Shown here piece after piece: positions 26,458 to 35,590 of a DNA stretch of 64,000 nucleotides. Location of the stretch: assembly GCA_025057155.1 (NCBI GenBank), contig JANWYD010000019.1:1-64000 (forward strand), in the 5' to 3' direction. The notes beneath the pieces were generated by a model. It worked only from the letters and a program-made list of their open reading frames with translations, searched no databases and was not told the DNA's origin. This stretch comes from Chloroflexaceae bacterium (lineage in GTDB: Bacteria > Chloroflexota > Chloroflexia > Chloroflexales > Chloroflexaceae). The stretch's first letter is position 1; the number at the start of each line of letters is the position of its first letter. A program made the position numbers and the translations under genes.

Positions 26458-29448
26458 TCAGCCAACCACGATGTTAACCAGTTTGCCCGGCACAACGATC
26501 ACGTTGCGAATGGGTTTTCCATTCACGTAAGCCTGCACCCGTTCGCTGGCCAGGGCCATTTCACGCAGGCGCTCCTCGCTGGTATCCACGGAGGCGACCA
26601 GTTTATCGCGCACCTTGCCGTTGACCTGCACGACGATCTCCACCTCGTCCTCAGCGGCCAGGGCCGGATCGGCGACCGGCCAGCGCTGCTGGTGCACGCT
26701 GTACGGGCGTCCGATCCGCGCCCACAGCTCCTCGGCGATATGCGGCGCTACCGGGGCCATCAGCAGGATCAATGTCTCGATGGCCTCGCTCCAGGCGGGC
26801 GTGCCGACCAGACCGGCGTCGCGCGCCTTGTAGAGGGCATTGGTGAACTCCATCAGGGCCGCGACCATGGTGTTGAACTTGAAGCCCTCGATGTCGTGCG
26901 AGACGCGGATGATTGACTGATGGGTGACGCGGCGCAGTTGCCGTTCGCTAAAGGTCGCCTCGGAGTTGCGCTCCTCCTCCGGGGCGAGCACGATGCGCCA
27001 CACCCGGTCGAGCCAGCGGCGCACGCCGGGCACGCCATCGGTGCTCCAGGGCACCGAGGCTTCGAAGTCGGAGATGAAGCACTCATAGCCGCGCAGGGCA
27101 TCGGCGCCGTGCTTTGCGACCACCTCGTCAGGAGTGATCACATTGTTCTTTGACTTCGACATCTTCTCGATGACGATCTGCCCGTTCACCTCCCGTGGCG
27201 GCGCGAGGATCAGCCCCTGGTTGCGCAGGCTCTTGAACGGCTCCACGAAGTTCAACAGGCCGTAATCATGGAGGAACTTGGTCCAGAAGCGGGCATAGAG
27301 CAAGTGCATCACCGCGTGTTCGGCGCCGCCGACGTACATATCTACCGGCAGCCAGTAATCCAGCAGTTCCCTGGCGGCCAGTTCGCGGTCATTGTGCGGA
27401 TCGGCGAAGCGCAGGAAGTACCACGAGGAGCAGGCGAAGGTGCCCATCGTATCGGTCTCGCGGCGGCCCTTGCGCCCGTCGGGCAGGGTGACGTTGACCC
27501 ACTCGTCAATCTTGGCCAGGGGCGACTCGCCGGTGGCGGTCGGCTCATAGCTCTCCACGCCGGGCAGGGTCAGCGGCAACTCATCATCGGACAGCATCAC
27601 TTCCATGCCGTCTTCGGCGTGAATGATGGGGATGGGCGTACCCCAGTAGCGCTGGCGGCTGATCAGCCAGTCGCGCATCTTGTAGTTCATGCGCCCTTTG
27701 CCCAGCCCGTGTTCTTCCAGGTAGGCGATCGCGCGCTCAACCGCCTCGGCGCCGGGCACGCCATTGATCGGCCCGGAGTGAATGGGCGGGCCATACTCGT
27801 CGTGGTAGACGATCTCGCGATAGGCGGGCACCGTCACCAGGTAGGCCATGTAGGTGGGAATGGCGTCCACCCGCAGCGCGGTGCGGATGCGGCTGGCGAT
27901 ACGCGCATCGGCCTCGACGCTGTCGAAGGGGATGACCGCGTCGGGGAAGATCGCCAGCCAGCCCGAACCGGCCACTTCGGTCCATCCCTCGACCAGGTAG
28001 GGGCGCACCAGGTCGGCGTAGGCGTTCGCCAGGGCGCCGCGCAGTTCCACGACCAGCTCGCCGGCCTCCTCGCTGAAGGCGTAGCCGGCCGCCCGCAGGG
28101 CCTCGCGCAGTTCGGGGCGGTAGGTTCCGGCGCGCAGCACCGAGCGGGCGACGTCATCGGGGCGGTTGATCACCGGGATGATCGGCAACCCGTACTTGAG
28201 GGCGAAGGCGAAATCGCGCTCATCATGGGCGGGCACGGCCATAATTGCGCCGGTGCCGTAGCCCATCAGCACATAGTCGGCGATCCAGATCGGAATGCGC
28301 GCGCCATTGACGGGGTTAATAGCATATCCGCCGGTGAAGACGCCCGTTTTCTCCTTCTCTTCAACCGGGGCGACCGCGCCGCTCTGCGCCCGGGTCTGCT
28401 CCACATAGGCCGCCACCGCCGCCTGCTGCTCGCCGGTGGTCACCTTCTGCACCAGGGGATGCTCTGGCGCCAGCACCATAAAGGTCGCTCCCCAGAGCGT
28501 ATCGGGGCGAGTGGTAAAGACCACGATCGGGTCGCCCTGCTCGGTGTGAAAGACCACCTCGGCGCCCCGCGAGCGCCCGATCCAGTTGCGCTGCATGGTG
28601 ACGATCTGCGGGGGCCAGTCCACCAGATCCAGATCGCGATCCAGCCGGTCGGCGTAGGCGGTGATGCGGAAGAACCACTGCTTGAGGACCTTCCGCTCTA
28701 CCAGGGCGCCGCTGCGCCAGGCTCGCCCATCGGGGCCGACCTCTTCGTTGGCGATCACCGTCTTATCCACCGGGTCCCAGTTGACGGTGGCTTCGCCGCG
28801 ATAGGCCAGGCGGAAGCGTCGCAGGAACTCCTGGCGCTGCAGGGGCGTGTAAGCGTTCCACTCGTCGGCGCTGATCTGCGGCTCCGACAGGGGCAGGTCG
28901 AGGCGACTGGTGCCGCTGACCGCCAGTTCCGCTTCCAGTTCAGCAATAGGCCGCGCCCGATCCACCCGCCGGTCGTACCAGTGGTCGTAGAGGCGCAGGA
29001 AGATCCACTGCGTCCAATGATAGTAATCCGGCTCGGAGGACGTGATTTCGCGGCTCCAATCGTAGCTGACCCCGATCAGGTTCATCTGGCGCTTGTAGTT
29101 GGCGGCGTAGCGCCGGGTCAACACAGCCGGGTTGGTCTTCGTCTTGATCGCCTGGTTTTCGGTGGGCAGGCCGAAGGCGTCCCATCCCATGGGATGGAGC
29201 ACGTTGTAGCCGCGCATGCGGTAGTAGCGGGCCACCACATCGGTGGGGATGTAGTTGCGGCAGTGGCCGACGCTCAAGCCCTCGCCGGAGGGGTAGGGAT
29301 AGAAGTCCAGCACGTAGTACTTGGGGCGGCTATCGGGGGGGCCGGTCCTGTACAATTCATCGGCGGCCCAGCGATCCTGCCATTTCTTTTCGATTGCGGC
29401 AGGATCGTAGCGCTCGATGTGCGTTTTCTCAGATTTCGGGTCGCTCAT
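26458..29448 (-). CDS. leuS: Leucine--tRNA ligase
   Basis: The 996-residue class I synthetase has the HIGH-type motif YPSGEGLSVGH (52-62), a large CP1 editing domain (TTRPDTLWGATFMVLAPEH; GYGTGAIMAVPAHDERD), the KMSKS loop EKMSKSKNNV, an anticodon-binding domain and a C-terminal extension ending VIVVPGKLVNIVVG. It charges tRNA-Leu. ATG 29448 has GGGAG upstream and lies inside the last 20 bases of an upstream 39-codon ORF, suggesting translational coupling. The length is at the long end for bacterial LeuS because of insertions in the editing half. Confidence 0.97.
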   Translation of the reverse strand: MSDPKSEKTHIERYDPAAIEKKWQDRWAADELYRTGPPDSRPKYYVLDFYPYPSGEGLSVGHCRNYIPTDVVARYYRMRGYNVLHPMGWDAFGLPTENQAIKTKTNPAVLTRRYAANYKRQMNLIGVSYDWSREITSSEPDYYHWTQWIFLRLYDHWYDRRVDRARPIAELEAELAVSGTSRLDLPLSEPQISADEWNAYTPLQRQEFLRRFRLAYRGEATVNWDPVDKTVIANEEVGPDGRAWRSGALVERKVLKQWFFRITAYADRLDRDLDLVDWPPQIVTMQRNWIGRSRGAEVVFHTEQGDPIVVFTTRPDTLWGATFMVLAPEHPLVQKVTTGEQQAAVAAYVEQTRAQSGAVAPVEEKEKTGVFTGGYAINPVNGARIPIWIADYVLMGYGTGAIMAVPAHDERDFAFALKYGLPIIPVINRPDDVARSVLRAGTYRPELREALRAAGYAFSEEAGELVVELRGALANAYADLVRPYLVEGWTEVAGSGWLAIFPDAVIPFDSVEADARIASRIRTALRVDAIPTYMAYLVTVPAYREIVYHDEYGPPIHSGPINGVPGAEAVERAIAYLEEHGLGKGRMNYKMRDWLISRQRYWGTPIPIIHAEDGMEVMLSDDELPLTLPGVESYEPTATGESPLAKIDEWVNVTLPDGRKGRRETDTMGTFACSSWYFLRFADPHNDRELAARELLDYWLPVDMYVGGAEHAVMHLLYARFWTKFLHDYGLLNFVEPFKSLRNQGLILAPPREVNGQIVIEKMSKSKNNVITPDEVVAKHGADALRGYECFISDFEASVPWSTDGVPGVRRWLDRVWRIVLAPEEERNSEATFSERQLRRVTHQSIIRVSHDIEGFKFNTMVAALMEFTNALYKARDAGLVGTPAWSEAIETLILLMAPVAPHIAEELWARIGRPYSVHQQRWPVADPALAAEDEVEIVVQVNGKVRDKLVASVDTSEERLREMALASERVQAYVNGKPIRNVIVVPGKLVNIVVG

Positions 29449-29548
29449 ACGGATCTGCTCCCTGGGAGATGAGCACGGCTGGCAGGCCATAGGTCGAACA
29501 AAATGGCAACATCCGGGCGCGAAGGCCGCTAAGGTCAGGGTCTGACAT
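29429..29548 (-). CDS. 39-residue upstream ORF overlapping leuS (candidate leader peptide)
   Basis: The ORF starts ATG 29546-29548 after AAAGGAGGTGA with five intervening bases, a perfect complement to the 16S 3' end and far better than the leuS ribosome site. It encodes MSDPDLSGLRARMLPF..., with five Leu in 39 codons, and stops at 29429 inside leuS in a different frame. The overlap of 20 bases would let ribosomes re-initiate on leuS. No similarity is recognised except that it opens with the same MSDP as LeuS. Its role as a regulatory leader is inferred. Confidence 0.55.
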   Translation of the reverse strand: MSDPDLSGLRARMLPFCSTYGLPAVLISQGADPYERPEI

Positions 29549-29646
29549 GGTGCTCACCTCCTTTCAGAGCCAGGCCATACAGGTTAGGAGGGGCGAAGCC
29601 CTCGGATAAGCGTTGCTTTCGTAAACGGAACCGGTTCGAGAGAGGC

Positions 29647-29665
29647 GGGGAAACCCGGTTTCCCC
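29647..29665. repeat. REP-like palindrome C in the leuS leader
   Basis: GGGGAAACCCGGTTTCCCC is a perfect copy lying between the extended -10 of leuS and the leader ORF, so it would be transcribed as a hairpin. Confidence 0.75.
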
Positions 29666-29723
29666 GCGCCCCGCCTGGTGGGGGTTTGACCCCGCCCCTT
29701 GATCGCGTGAACATGCTCTGCGT

Positions 29724-29732
29724 ATTATAGCA
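29724..29732 (-). promoter_or_regulatory. Extended -10 promoter for leuS
   Basis: On the minus strand TGCTATAAT is a perfect extended -10 placed just after the stop codon of the upstream gene. The start would be near 29717, giving a leader of about 170 bases to the 39-codon ORF. Confidence 0.65.
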
Positions 29733-29741
29733 CGAGACGAA

Positions 29742-31676
29742 TCAGCGCCGCACCAGCGGCAGATGGACGCGCCGCACTTCTTCCGCCACGCGCACCTCGG
29801 CGCTGCCCAGGTTCTCGCCGGGGCCGCGCACGCTGACGCGGAGCGTGCCGGGGGCGGCCACGTCGGCGGGCGCGAGCGCGACGCGAAGCTCCAGGGCGCT
29901 GATGAAGGTCGTCGGGCGGTCGGCGCCGTTAATCTGCACGACGCTGCCGGGGCTGAAGCCATCGCCCAGCACGTTGAGCGTTGGATTGGCGGCGTTCACA
30001 CCGATCAGCCCCGGCGCCACCGACAGGGCCAGCACCGCCTCAAAGGCCCCCAGGTCGCAGGCTGCTCCCTGCGGGCGGGCGACGCCGCGCTGGTCAGTCG
30101 GCGGGCAATCGGCCCCGGCGTTGAAGGCCGGGCTGGCGGCGGTGATGGCCATGGTGCGCGTTGGGCCGCCATTGTCGGCCAGGGCCTGCAATTGCGGATT
30201 ACGGAACTGGGGGTCGCCAGTCTGACCGGGCGCGCTTTTGCCCTGGAAGCAGGTGACGTCGTTGAAGAAATTGCCTCCGGTCAGGCGCGGGGGGAATTGC
30301 AGGCTGCGGCCGTCGTGGGCCAGTTCCGAGGAGCAGTGCTGCTGGATGTTCCAGTCGTTGGGGCCGTTGTCGGCGGTGTTGTTGACGAAGAGCGTGTTGC
30401 GCACCCGCCCGCCGGGCTGGCCGTTGATCTGGCTATTGCTGATGGCCCCGCCGACCCAGCCGGCGGTGTTGTTGGCGAAGGTGCTGTTGACGATCTCGAA
30501 GGGGTCGCTGTGGTTCACCACGTAGAGCGCGCCGCCGTTGGCGTTGAAGCCCGCGCCGGCGGCCCGGTTGCCCTCAAAGGTGCTGTTGACGATCCGCAGC
30601 CGCGCCCGTTGGGGAAAGGCCAGCGCCCCGCCCGAACCGTCTTCGTTGGGATTGCCGCCCGCTCCGGGCGTGCGCCGGACGCTGTTGGCGCTGAAGAGGC
30701 TGCGCTCGATCACAATGGCGGGGTTGCCCGTCGCGCCGCCGAGACTCGAGCCGCCGCCGCCGATGGCCCCGCCCTGGGCGCGCTCGCCGCCGATCACCGC
30801 GTTTTCGACAAACGCGCTGTCCAGCACTTCGGTCCGGCTGCTGTTCTCGTACATGTTCACGTAGATCGCGCCGCCCGAGTTGTAGGCGTGATTGCTGGCG
30901 AAGATACTTCGCGCAACCCGGAACAGGCCGTTCTCGCCGCCCAGACCGTCAATGTAGATCGCGCCGCCCAGGCTGTCCTGCGGCCGCGCGCCGATGGCGC
31001 TGTTGTTGCGGAATTCGCTGTCCTCGATGACCAGACCGCTCTGGAGCACGTGGATCGCTCCGCCCGCGCCATTGTTGGCGTCATTGCCGATGAAGCGGCA
31101 GTTCCGCACCGTCACCGAGCCGCCCTGGGAGTAGATCGCCCCGCCACCATAGTCGTAGGCGTCGCCGCGCGTCAGGCTGGTGACCGTGGAGTCATTATCC
31201 TCGAAGGTGACATTTTCGACGACAAGGGCTGGTTTGAAGGCCGGATTGGCGGCGCCGAAGACGCTGGCGACGGCGCCGCCGTTGGCGGCGTCATTGGCGC
31301 CGCCGGCCCGCCCGCCGGTGATCGTGAGGTTCCGCAGCGTCAGCACGCTGCTCCCCTGCGCGCCGGTGGTGCGATGGGCGATGATCCGGCTATTCTGGCC
31401 TCGCAGGGTGATCAGGCCGCCCCCGTCAATCGTCGTTTCGGGCGCGGTGATCTCGAAGGGCGCGCTGACCGTAATGGTCACCGGCGCGCCCCCGCAGTTG
31501 AAGCTAACACTGCCGCCGCCCGCCAGCGCCGCGCGCAGGCTTGCTTCGGTGCAACTGCCGGGCGTGCCATCGCCGACGATCTTCGGTGCCGCGCGCGCGG
31601 GAAGCGTGGGCGGCGTCGCCAGGACCAGCAGCGCGATCAAGGTCAGCGTGAAACGTCGCAGGGTTGGATGCACCAT
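29742..31676 (-). CDS. Secreted right-handed beta-helix protein (choice-of-anchor Q type)
   Basis: The 644-residue protein has a Sec signal peptide (hydrophobic 11-24, cleavage near ARA-AP). From about 65 to 500 it carries many repeated turns of the form (L/V)xxxxFxxNxAxxGGAI, for example SVTVRNCRFIGNDANNGAGG, which build a parallel beta-helix as in polymorphic outer-membrane/pectate-lyase-like proteins. A choice-of-anchor segment (GDPQFRNPQLQALADNGG ... GAACDLGAFE) follows, then an Ig-like IPT domain (about 545-630). It ends RVHLPLVRR. It is probably a surface-exposed or released adhesin-like protein. The terminal x-LPLV tail recurs at 13149. No catalytic site is recognisable. Confidence 0.88.
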   Translation of the reverse strand: MVHPTLRRFTLTLIALLVLATPPTLPARAAPKIVGDGTPGSCTEASLRAALAGGGSVSFNCGGAPVTITVSAPFEITAPETTIDGGGLITLRGQNSRIIAHRTTGAQGSSVLTLRNLTITGGRAGGANDAANGGAVASVFGAANPAFKPALVVENVTFEDNDSTVTSLTRGDAYDYGGGAIYSQGGSVTVRNCRFIGNDANNGAGGAIHVLQSGLVIEDSEFRNNSAIGARPQDSLGGAIYIDGLGGENGLFRVARSIFASNHAYNSGGAIYVNMYENSSRTEVLDSAFVENAVIGGERAQGGAIGGGGSSLGGATGNPAIVIERSLFSANSVRRTPGAGGNPNEDGSGGALAFPQRARLRIVNSTFEGNRAAGAGFNANGGALYVVNHSDPFEIVNSTFANNTAGWVGGAISNSQINGQPGGRVRNTLFVNNTADNGPNDWNIQQHCSSELAHDGRSLQFPPRLTGGNFFNDVTCFQGKSAPGQTGDPQFRNPQLQALADNGGPTRTMAITAASPAFNAGADCPPTDQRGVARPQGAACDLGAFEAVLALSVAPGLIGVNAANPTLNVLGDGFSPGSVVQINGADRPTTFISALELRVALAPADVAAPGTLRVSVRGPGENLGSAEVRVAEEVRRVHLPLVRR

Positions 31677-31861
31677 AGACCTTTCCTGACACGATGTTGC
31701 CGTAACGTCAGTGGCAGTCTATCCCTACGACGATCAGGCGGACAACCGTACCTCCATCCCACTCGTGGCCATTACCACAACAGGATCGCGTCTCGACGGG
31801 AGCCGGAGCAACCCGGCGGGTTGCCTCGGGGCGCTGGTCCCGGATAGAGCCGCGGGGAAGG

Positions 31862-32608
31862 CTACGACTCGGTAATGGTAATCCCCAGGATGGTCTCGCC
31901 AGGACGGGCGCGATCGGCGGGGTTCTCCGGGTCGCGGAGGGGGATGCCGTCCACAATCTCCTGACCGGCGATCACCCGGCCAAAGATCGTGTACTGCCCG
32001 TTGAGCCACTCCGCCGGGGCGGTGGTGATGAAAAACTGCGAACCGGCGCTATCGGGGTCGGCGGAGCGGGCCATGGCGACGATGCCCGGCCGGTCGAAGG
32101 CCAGTTTATCGGTGAACTCGGCGGGGATGCTGTAGCCGGGGCCGCCGGTGCCATCGCCGAGCGGGTCGCCGCCCTGGGCCATAAAGTCGGGCAGCACACG
32201 GTGCCAGGTGAGGCCGTTGTAGAAGTTGTTGCGCGCCAGGAACACGAAGTTGTTGACCGTCTGCGGGGCGATATCCGGCAGCAGTTCGATCACGATCTCG
32301 CCGCGCGGGGTAAGGATCGTCGCCGTGTAGCGCCGGGCGGGATCAATTGTCATCGGCGGCGGTGCGCTGTAGGTGTAGGTGGTGGCGGTAGGCAGGGCGC
32401 CCGGCAGTGGCGCGGCAGCGGCGGGCGCAGCGGTGGGCGCGGCGCCGGGGGCGGCGGTGGGCGCGGCGGCTTCGGGCGTCTGCGCCCGGCTGATGAGCAG
32501 CCCGGCGATGAGGCCGAGGATCAGCAGCACGACCGCCGCGGAGATGATGCCCGGCACGGGACTGGCCGGGGAAGAAGTTGTTTTGCTTCTGGAACGAGAC
32601 TGGCTCAC
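31862..32608 (-). CDS. Membrane-anchored peptidyl-prolyl cis-trans isomerase, cyclophilin type
   Basis: The 248-residue protein has an N-terminal cytoplasmic tail, a membrane helix at about 19-41, a low-complexity Ala/Pro/Thr linker (46-75) and a cyclophilin domain. The domain carries VNNFVFLARNNFYNGLTWHRV, FMAQGGDP, GSQFFITTAPAEWLNGQYTIFG and a final EIVDGIP. The substrate-binding residues F, M, Q, F and the catalytic-Arg position (HRV) are present. It should fold exported proteins outside the membrane. ATG 32608 is preceded by an extended -10 at 32664. Confidence 0.93.
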   Translation of the reverse strand: MSQSRSRSKTTSSPASPVPGIISAAVVLLILGLIAGLLISRAQTPEAAAPTAAPGAAPTAAPAAAAPLPGALPTATTYTYSAPPPMTIDPARRYTATILTPRGEIVIELLPDIAPQTVNNFVFLARNNFYNGLTWHRVLPDFMAQGGDPLGDGTGGPGYSIPAEFTDKLAFDRPGIVAMARSADPDSAGSQFFITTAPAEWLNGQYTIFGRVIAGQEIVDGIPLRDPENPADRARPGETILGITITES

Positions 32609-32995
32609 GCGAGTTCCTCACTGGAAGACAGGCGATGCTCCGGTGCGTGTAACAAACCAGCCCATTATAACACGCTGCGGCAGCGTCGCGCCGGGATGTG
32701 CGTTTGCTCCGCGCGCACTGGCGAGGCATGGCGGCCTTGCACGCAGGGTCTGAGAGGGCCAGGTCCTCTCAGGAATACGTTTTACCGCAGTTCTCGCATA
32801 CTCTGAACCGAGGCTTGCCGATCACCGCAACTGCTCAGACGCAGTGGCCGCGTTGCATCTTCGCGCCTTTGCGTCAAACTTTCGGAAGGCTGTGAAGAAA
32901 CCCGGTTGCCGCATGCTCTGCCTGAGGCGAGGGTCTGGCAGGGCGCAGCCTTTCAAGAAAGCGATCGGATAAGCCGCTTATGCTCGGCGAGGCTC
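32609..32995. other. Spacer with promoter and CTGAGAGGGCC hairpin
   Basis: Apart from the cyclophilin promoter, the spacer holds a hairpin CTGAGAGGGCC...CTCTCAG near 32750-32771 and scattered GC-rich unpaired sequence. I see no gene. Confidence 0.5.
32664..32672 (-). promoter_or_regulatory. Extended -10 promoter for the cyclophilin gene
   Basis: The minus-strand sequence TGTTATAAT is a perfect extended -10, placing the start about 50 bases before the start codon. Confidence 0.6.
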
Positions 32996-33928
32996 TTAGC
33001 CGAGCATCGCCGCCAGGGCGGGCGCGTGGCGGCTGATTTCGGCGCGCAGACGCAGCAAGGCCAGTTCACCGGCCCGGGCCTCGATCATCAGGTCGAACGG
33101 CGGCAGGCCGGCTGCGGCGCGCAGCAGGCGTTCGAGGTCGCCAATGGCGACAAAATCGGCGTGCTGGCCGGGGCGGGGCGGCAAGATGCGCGCGGGGGCG
33201 GGCGGGCGGGGCGGCAGGACGTGGGCCTCGCTCCGCTGGCTGCTGAGGTGCACCTCGGGCCGCAGACCGCCTGGCCAGGTGGCCAGGGCCAGGCCCAGGG
33301 CCAGAGGCAGCGCCAGCCCCTCGGGATTATGCAGTTCCCAGTGCAGCATATCGAAGACGATCGGCACGCCGCAACGCTGGTGCACCTCCAGCAGGCGTCC
33401 CAGGCTCGGCCCGGCGTGGCCATGTTCCAGCGCCAGGCGAGCGCGCGCCCGGGGCGAGAGGGCGGCGTAGCGCGCCGCGAAGCGCGCGCCGGCCCGCTCG
33501 TCGGCTGCCGCCGAGCTGAGATGGGCAACCACGATGCCTTCGGGCGGGCCGGGGCTCCGCCGCGCGTCGAGGGCCGCGAGCAGCGCCGCATGCGCCTCCA
33601 CCTCCACCAGCGCCTCCGCCGCTGCCACGTTGTCGGCCACGCCCAGGTCGAGCCCCGGCGCCAGATGGCAGCAGAGGCGCACCCCGGCCGCGACAACGCG
33701 CTCGGCCAGCGCTTCCAGCAGCGCCGCGCACTCACCGAGTTGCGCGTAGACCTCACGTATATTGAGCGCCGGCCCGAAACGGTAATAGCGCACGCCGAGA
33801 CGTTCCAGATACGTAAGGGCGTCGCCCAGGCGGGCGAGGCTCAGGCTGAGATGCGTGGCTGAGCCTGATCGGGACCCTGTTGCGTCGGGCTGACCAACTA
33901 ACTGCCCGCTGCATCCCAGACGGATCAT
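32996..33928 (-). CDS. UV damage endonuclease-like protein (UVDE/UvsE family)
   Basis: This 310-residue TIM-barrel protein matches the UVDE pattern: an N-terminal RLGCSG, LGDALTYLERLGVRYYRFGPALN, LALEHGHAGPSLGRLLEVH followed by GVPIVFDMLHWELHNPEG (conserved metal-ligand E, D and H), VHLSSQR, GQHADFVAI and DLMIEARAGELALLRLR. UVDE nicks DNA 5' of UV photoproducts, starting a repair route independent of UvrABC. An insertion of Pro-rich sequence (HVLPPRPPAPARILPPRPGQ) replaces the usual short loop before the HAD ligand. Such a gene suits a phototroph or mat-dweller exposed to sunlight. The start ATG 33928 lacks a strong ribosome site. Confidence 0.85.
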   Translation of the reverse strand: MIRLGCSGQLVGQPDATGSRSGSATHLSLSLARLGDALTYLERLGVRYYRFGPALNIREVYAQLGECAALLEALAERVVAAGVRLCCHLAPGLDLGVADNVAAAEALVEVEAHAALLAALDARRSPGPPEGIVVAHLSSAAADERAGARFAARYAALSPRARARLALEHGHAGPSLGRLLEVHQRCGVPIVFDMLHWELHNPEGLALPLALGLALATWPGGLRPEVHLSSQRSEAHVLPPRPPAPARILPPRPGQHADFVAIGDLERLLRAAAGLPPFDLMIEARAGELALLRLRAEISRHAPALAAMLG

Positions 33929-34277
33929 TGGCGACCTCTGCTAACCAAAGGCATTACAATGTTCTCGCGAGGACCCCGCGCGCAACCCGGAGGGTTGCGT
34001 TACCGTTTGTTCCCGAACGGGCTGCGGCATGGGGGCAACCCGATTCACCATACGCATTTCGGGCCTGCGCCGGCTCATTGTAACACGAAAACGTGTATTT
34101 TGCGGTCTTATGCTTCCGAGCGCGCACCTGGAAAGGTCGCTCCGCCATCTGTTTCCAGACGAGCGGGGGCATCGGGAAACCTGGTTTCCCCGCGCCCCTC
34201 GGGGCTGTAGCGGGTATGCTAGAGGACTCGCGCGGGCACGGAGTGAGGGGGCGTGGTGAGACCAGATTTCCCGAATC
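33929..34277. other. Repeat-filled spacer with a promoter
   Basis: It contains a CGCAACCCGGAGGGTTGCG palindrome (33979-33997), a palindrome C copy (34174-34191) and, on the minus strand, TGTTACAAT (34077-34085), an extended -10 about 145 bases before the UV endonuclease start. No gene is seen. Confidence 0.55.
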
Positions 34278-35510
34278 TCAGCGACTGCTGATATTGACGC
34301 GGCGGTGCGTGCGGGTGTAGTAGCGGATCTGGCGAGGGAGATTGTTATCGAGAGGCGTTTCGCGCACCGCAGTGATGATCGCCGCGGCGGCTTCGGCAAC
34401 GCAGGCAGCGATCGCCGGTTGCGGCGCGCCTTCGGCCCGCAGGCGGCGCAGCGTCGCTTCCCAGGGCACACTGCATGCGCCGCGGGCGACAATGCCCACG
34501 ACATCGGGCAACGCTCTGGTATGGCGCGTCCAGTTAAGCCCCAGGCAGAAGGCGGTGACCGAACAGGGCAGGCGTTCGACGCTGAGGAGGAGCGGTTCAA
34601 CATCGCGAGCCACGGCGAAGACGAGTAAGGCCCGGTCATCGGCGGTGAGTTCTTCGGCGCTGCGGAGCGGGATCTGGAGCAATTCGGCCAGCGCCGCCGC
34701 CAGGGGCCGGGCGAGGCTATCGGCGGCAAGGACGGCGCTGAAGCGCCAGTTGGCGCTGGCGACCAGGGCGATCAGGCGTTGCAGGGTGGTGCCGATGTTG
34801 GGATAGGTAAAGTGGTAATCCTGGGTCTCGCGGAGTTGCAACCCATCGTCGCCAGTTGAGCCAAGGTAGATCACGCCGTCTTCGGCATACAACTGATCCT
34901 TAATGTTGGTCAGGCTGCGAAATTCGCGGTGGCGCTCGACGCTGTTGAGGTTGTCAACCACCTCGGCCATTGCGGCTGGCGAACTGGCCTGCAAGAGGGC
35001 GCGCCCGAAGGCGGCGGTGGCCTCGTCGTAGCGGCGCAGGCCCAGCAGGCAGCGCCCGTGCAGGTTGTGCACCTCCCAGTCCTGGGGGTAACTCTGCAAT
35101 GGCAGGTCGAGATGTGCCAGCGCCCGGGCGTAGTCGTTGCGCTCGAAGTAGATCAGCGCCAGTTCGAAGTGGGCCGCCGGATCGTCAGGGACGAGTTTGA
35201 GGCACTGCTCGAAGGCCTCAAGGGCTTCGTCGTAGCGTTCAAGCTCAACCAGCACATAACCCAGGTTGAAATAGGCCAGGAAGCTGCCCTCAAGACTGGC
35301 CACCAGGCGGAACTCCTCAACGGCCTTGGCGAAAAGCCCCGCCCGCTGGTAGTAGAAGCCGAGGGCGTTGTGGGCTTCGGGTTGGAGCGGATCGGCGGCG
35401 ATCGCCTGGCGATAATGAGCAACGGCCTCGCTGATCCGGTTGGCCCGTTCCAGAGCCATGCCGAGTTGGAGGTGACGCAGCGCTTCTGAGCGGTTATGCG
35501 GTTCGTTCAT
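34278..35510 (-). CDS. Tetratricopeptide-repeat protein
   Basis: The 410-residue soluble protein opens with five to six TPR units over residues about 8-180, each with the W/A-x-x-L-G-Y-A-x-P spacing, for example AVAHYRQAIAADPLQPEAHNALG, FAKAVEEFRLVASLEGSFLAYFNLG and YDEALEAFEQCLKLVPDDPAAHFELA. The second half (about 210-400) is non-repetitive, with a receiver-like alternation of strands and helices but no recognisable catalytic motif. It is probably a scaffold for protein assembly. AGGAATG precedes ATG 35510. It lies co-directionally downstream of RNase PH, 80 bases away with a hairpin between. Confidence 0.88.
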   Translation of the reverse strand: MNEPHNRSEALRHLQLGMALERANRISEAVAHYRQAIAADPLQPEAHNALGFYYQRAGLFAKAVEEFRLVASLEGSFLAYFNLGYVLVELERYDEALEAFEQCLKLVPDDPAAHFELALIYFERNDYARALAHLDLPLQSYPQDWEVHNLHGRCLLGLRRYDEATAAFGRALLQASSPAAMAEVVDNLNSVERHREFRSLTNIKDQLYAEDGVIYLGSTGDDGLQLRETQDYHFTYPNIGTTLQRLIALVASANWRFSAVLAADSLARPLAAALAELLQIPLRSAEELTADDRALLVFAVARDVEPLLLSVERLPCSVTAFCLGLNWTRHTRALPDVVGIVARGACSVPWEATLRRLRAEGAPQPAIAACVAEAAAAIITAVRETPLDNNLPRQIRYYTRTHRRVNISSR

Positions 35511-35590
35511 CGCTCATTCCTGCGGCCTTGATAGGCCGGGGCGCGGGGAGATCCGACTGCCCCGGCGCGCCCGCAATCCGGAAGATTGCG

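Noticed and set aside
27268-29472. A 734-codon open frame on the plus strand opposite leuS
   Set aside because: It is exactly antisense to the conserved LeuS domains, has no ribosome site or recognisable family, and consists of GC-driven shadow composition.
29449-29741. T-box riboswitch before leuS
   Set aside because: No TGGNACCGCG-type T-box sequence or terminator/antiterminator pair is visible in the leader.
29763-31847. A 694-codon plus-strand frame opposite the beta-helix gene
   Set aside because: The minus strand encodes a signal peptide and regular repeats; the opposite frame is a by-product of the repeat composition.
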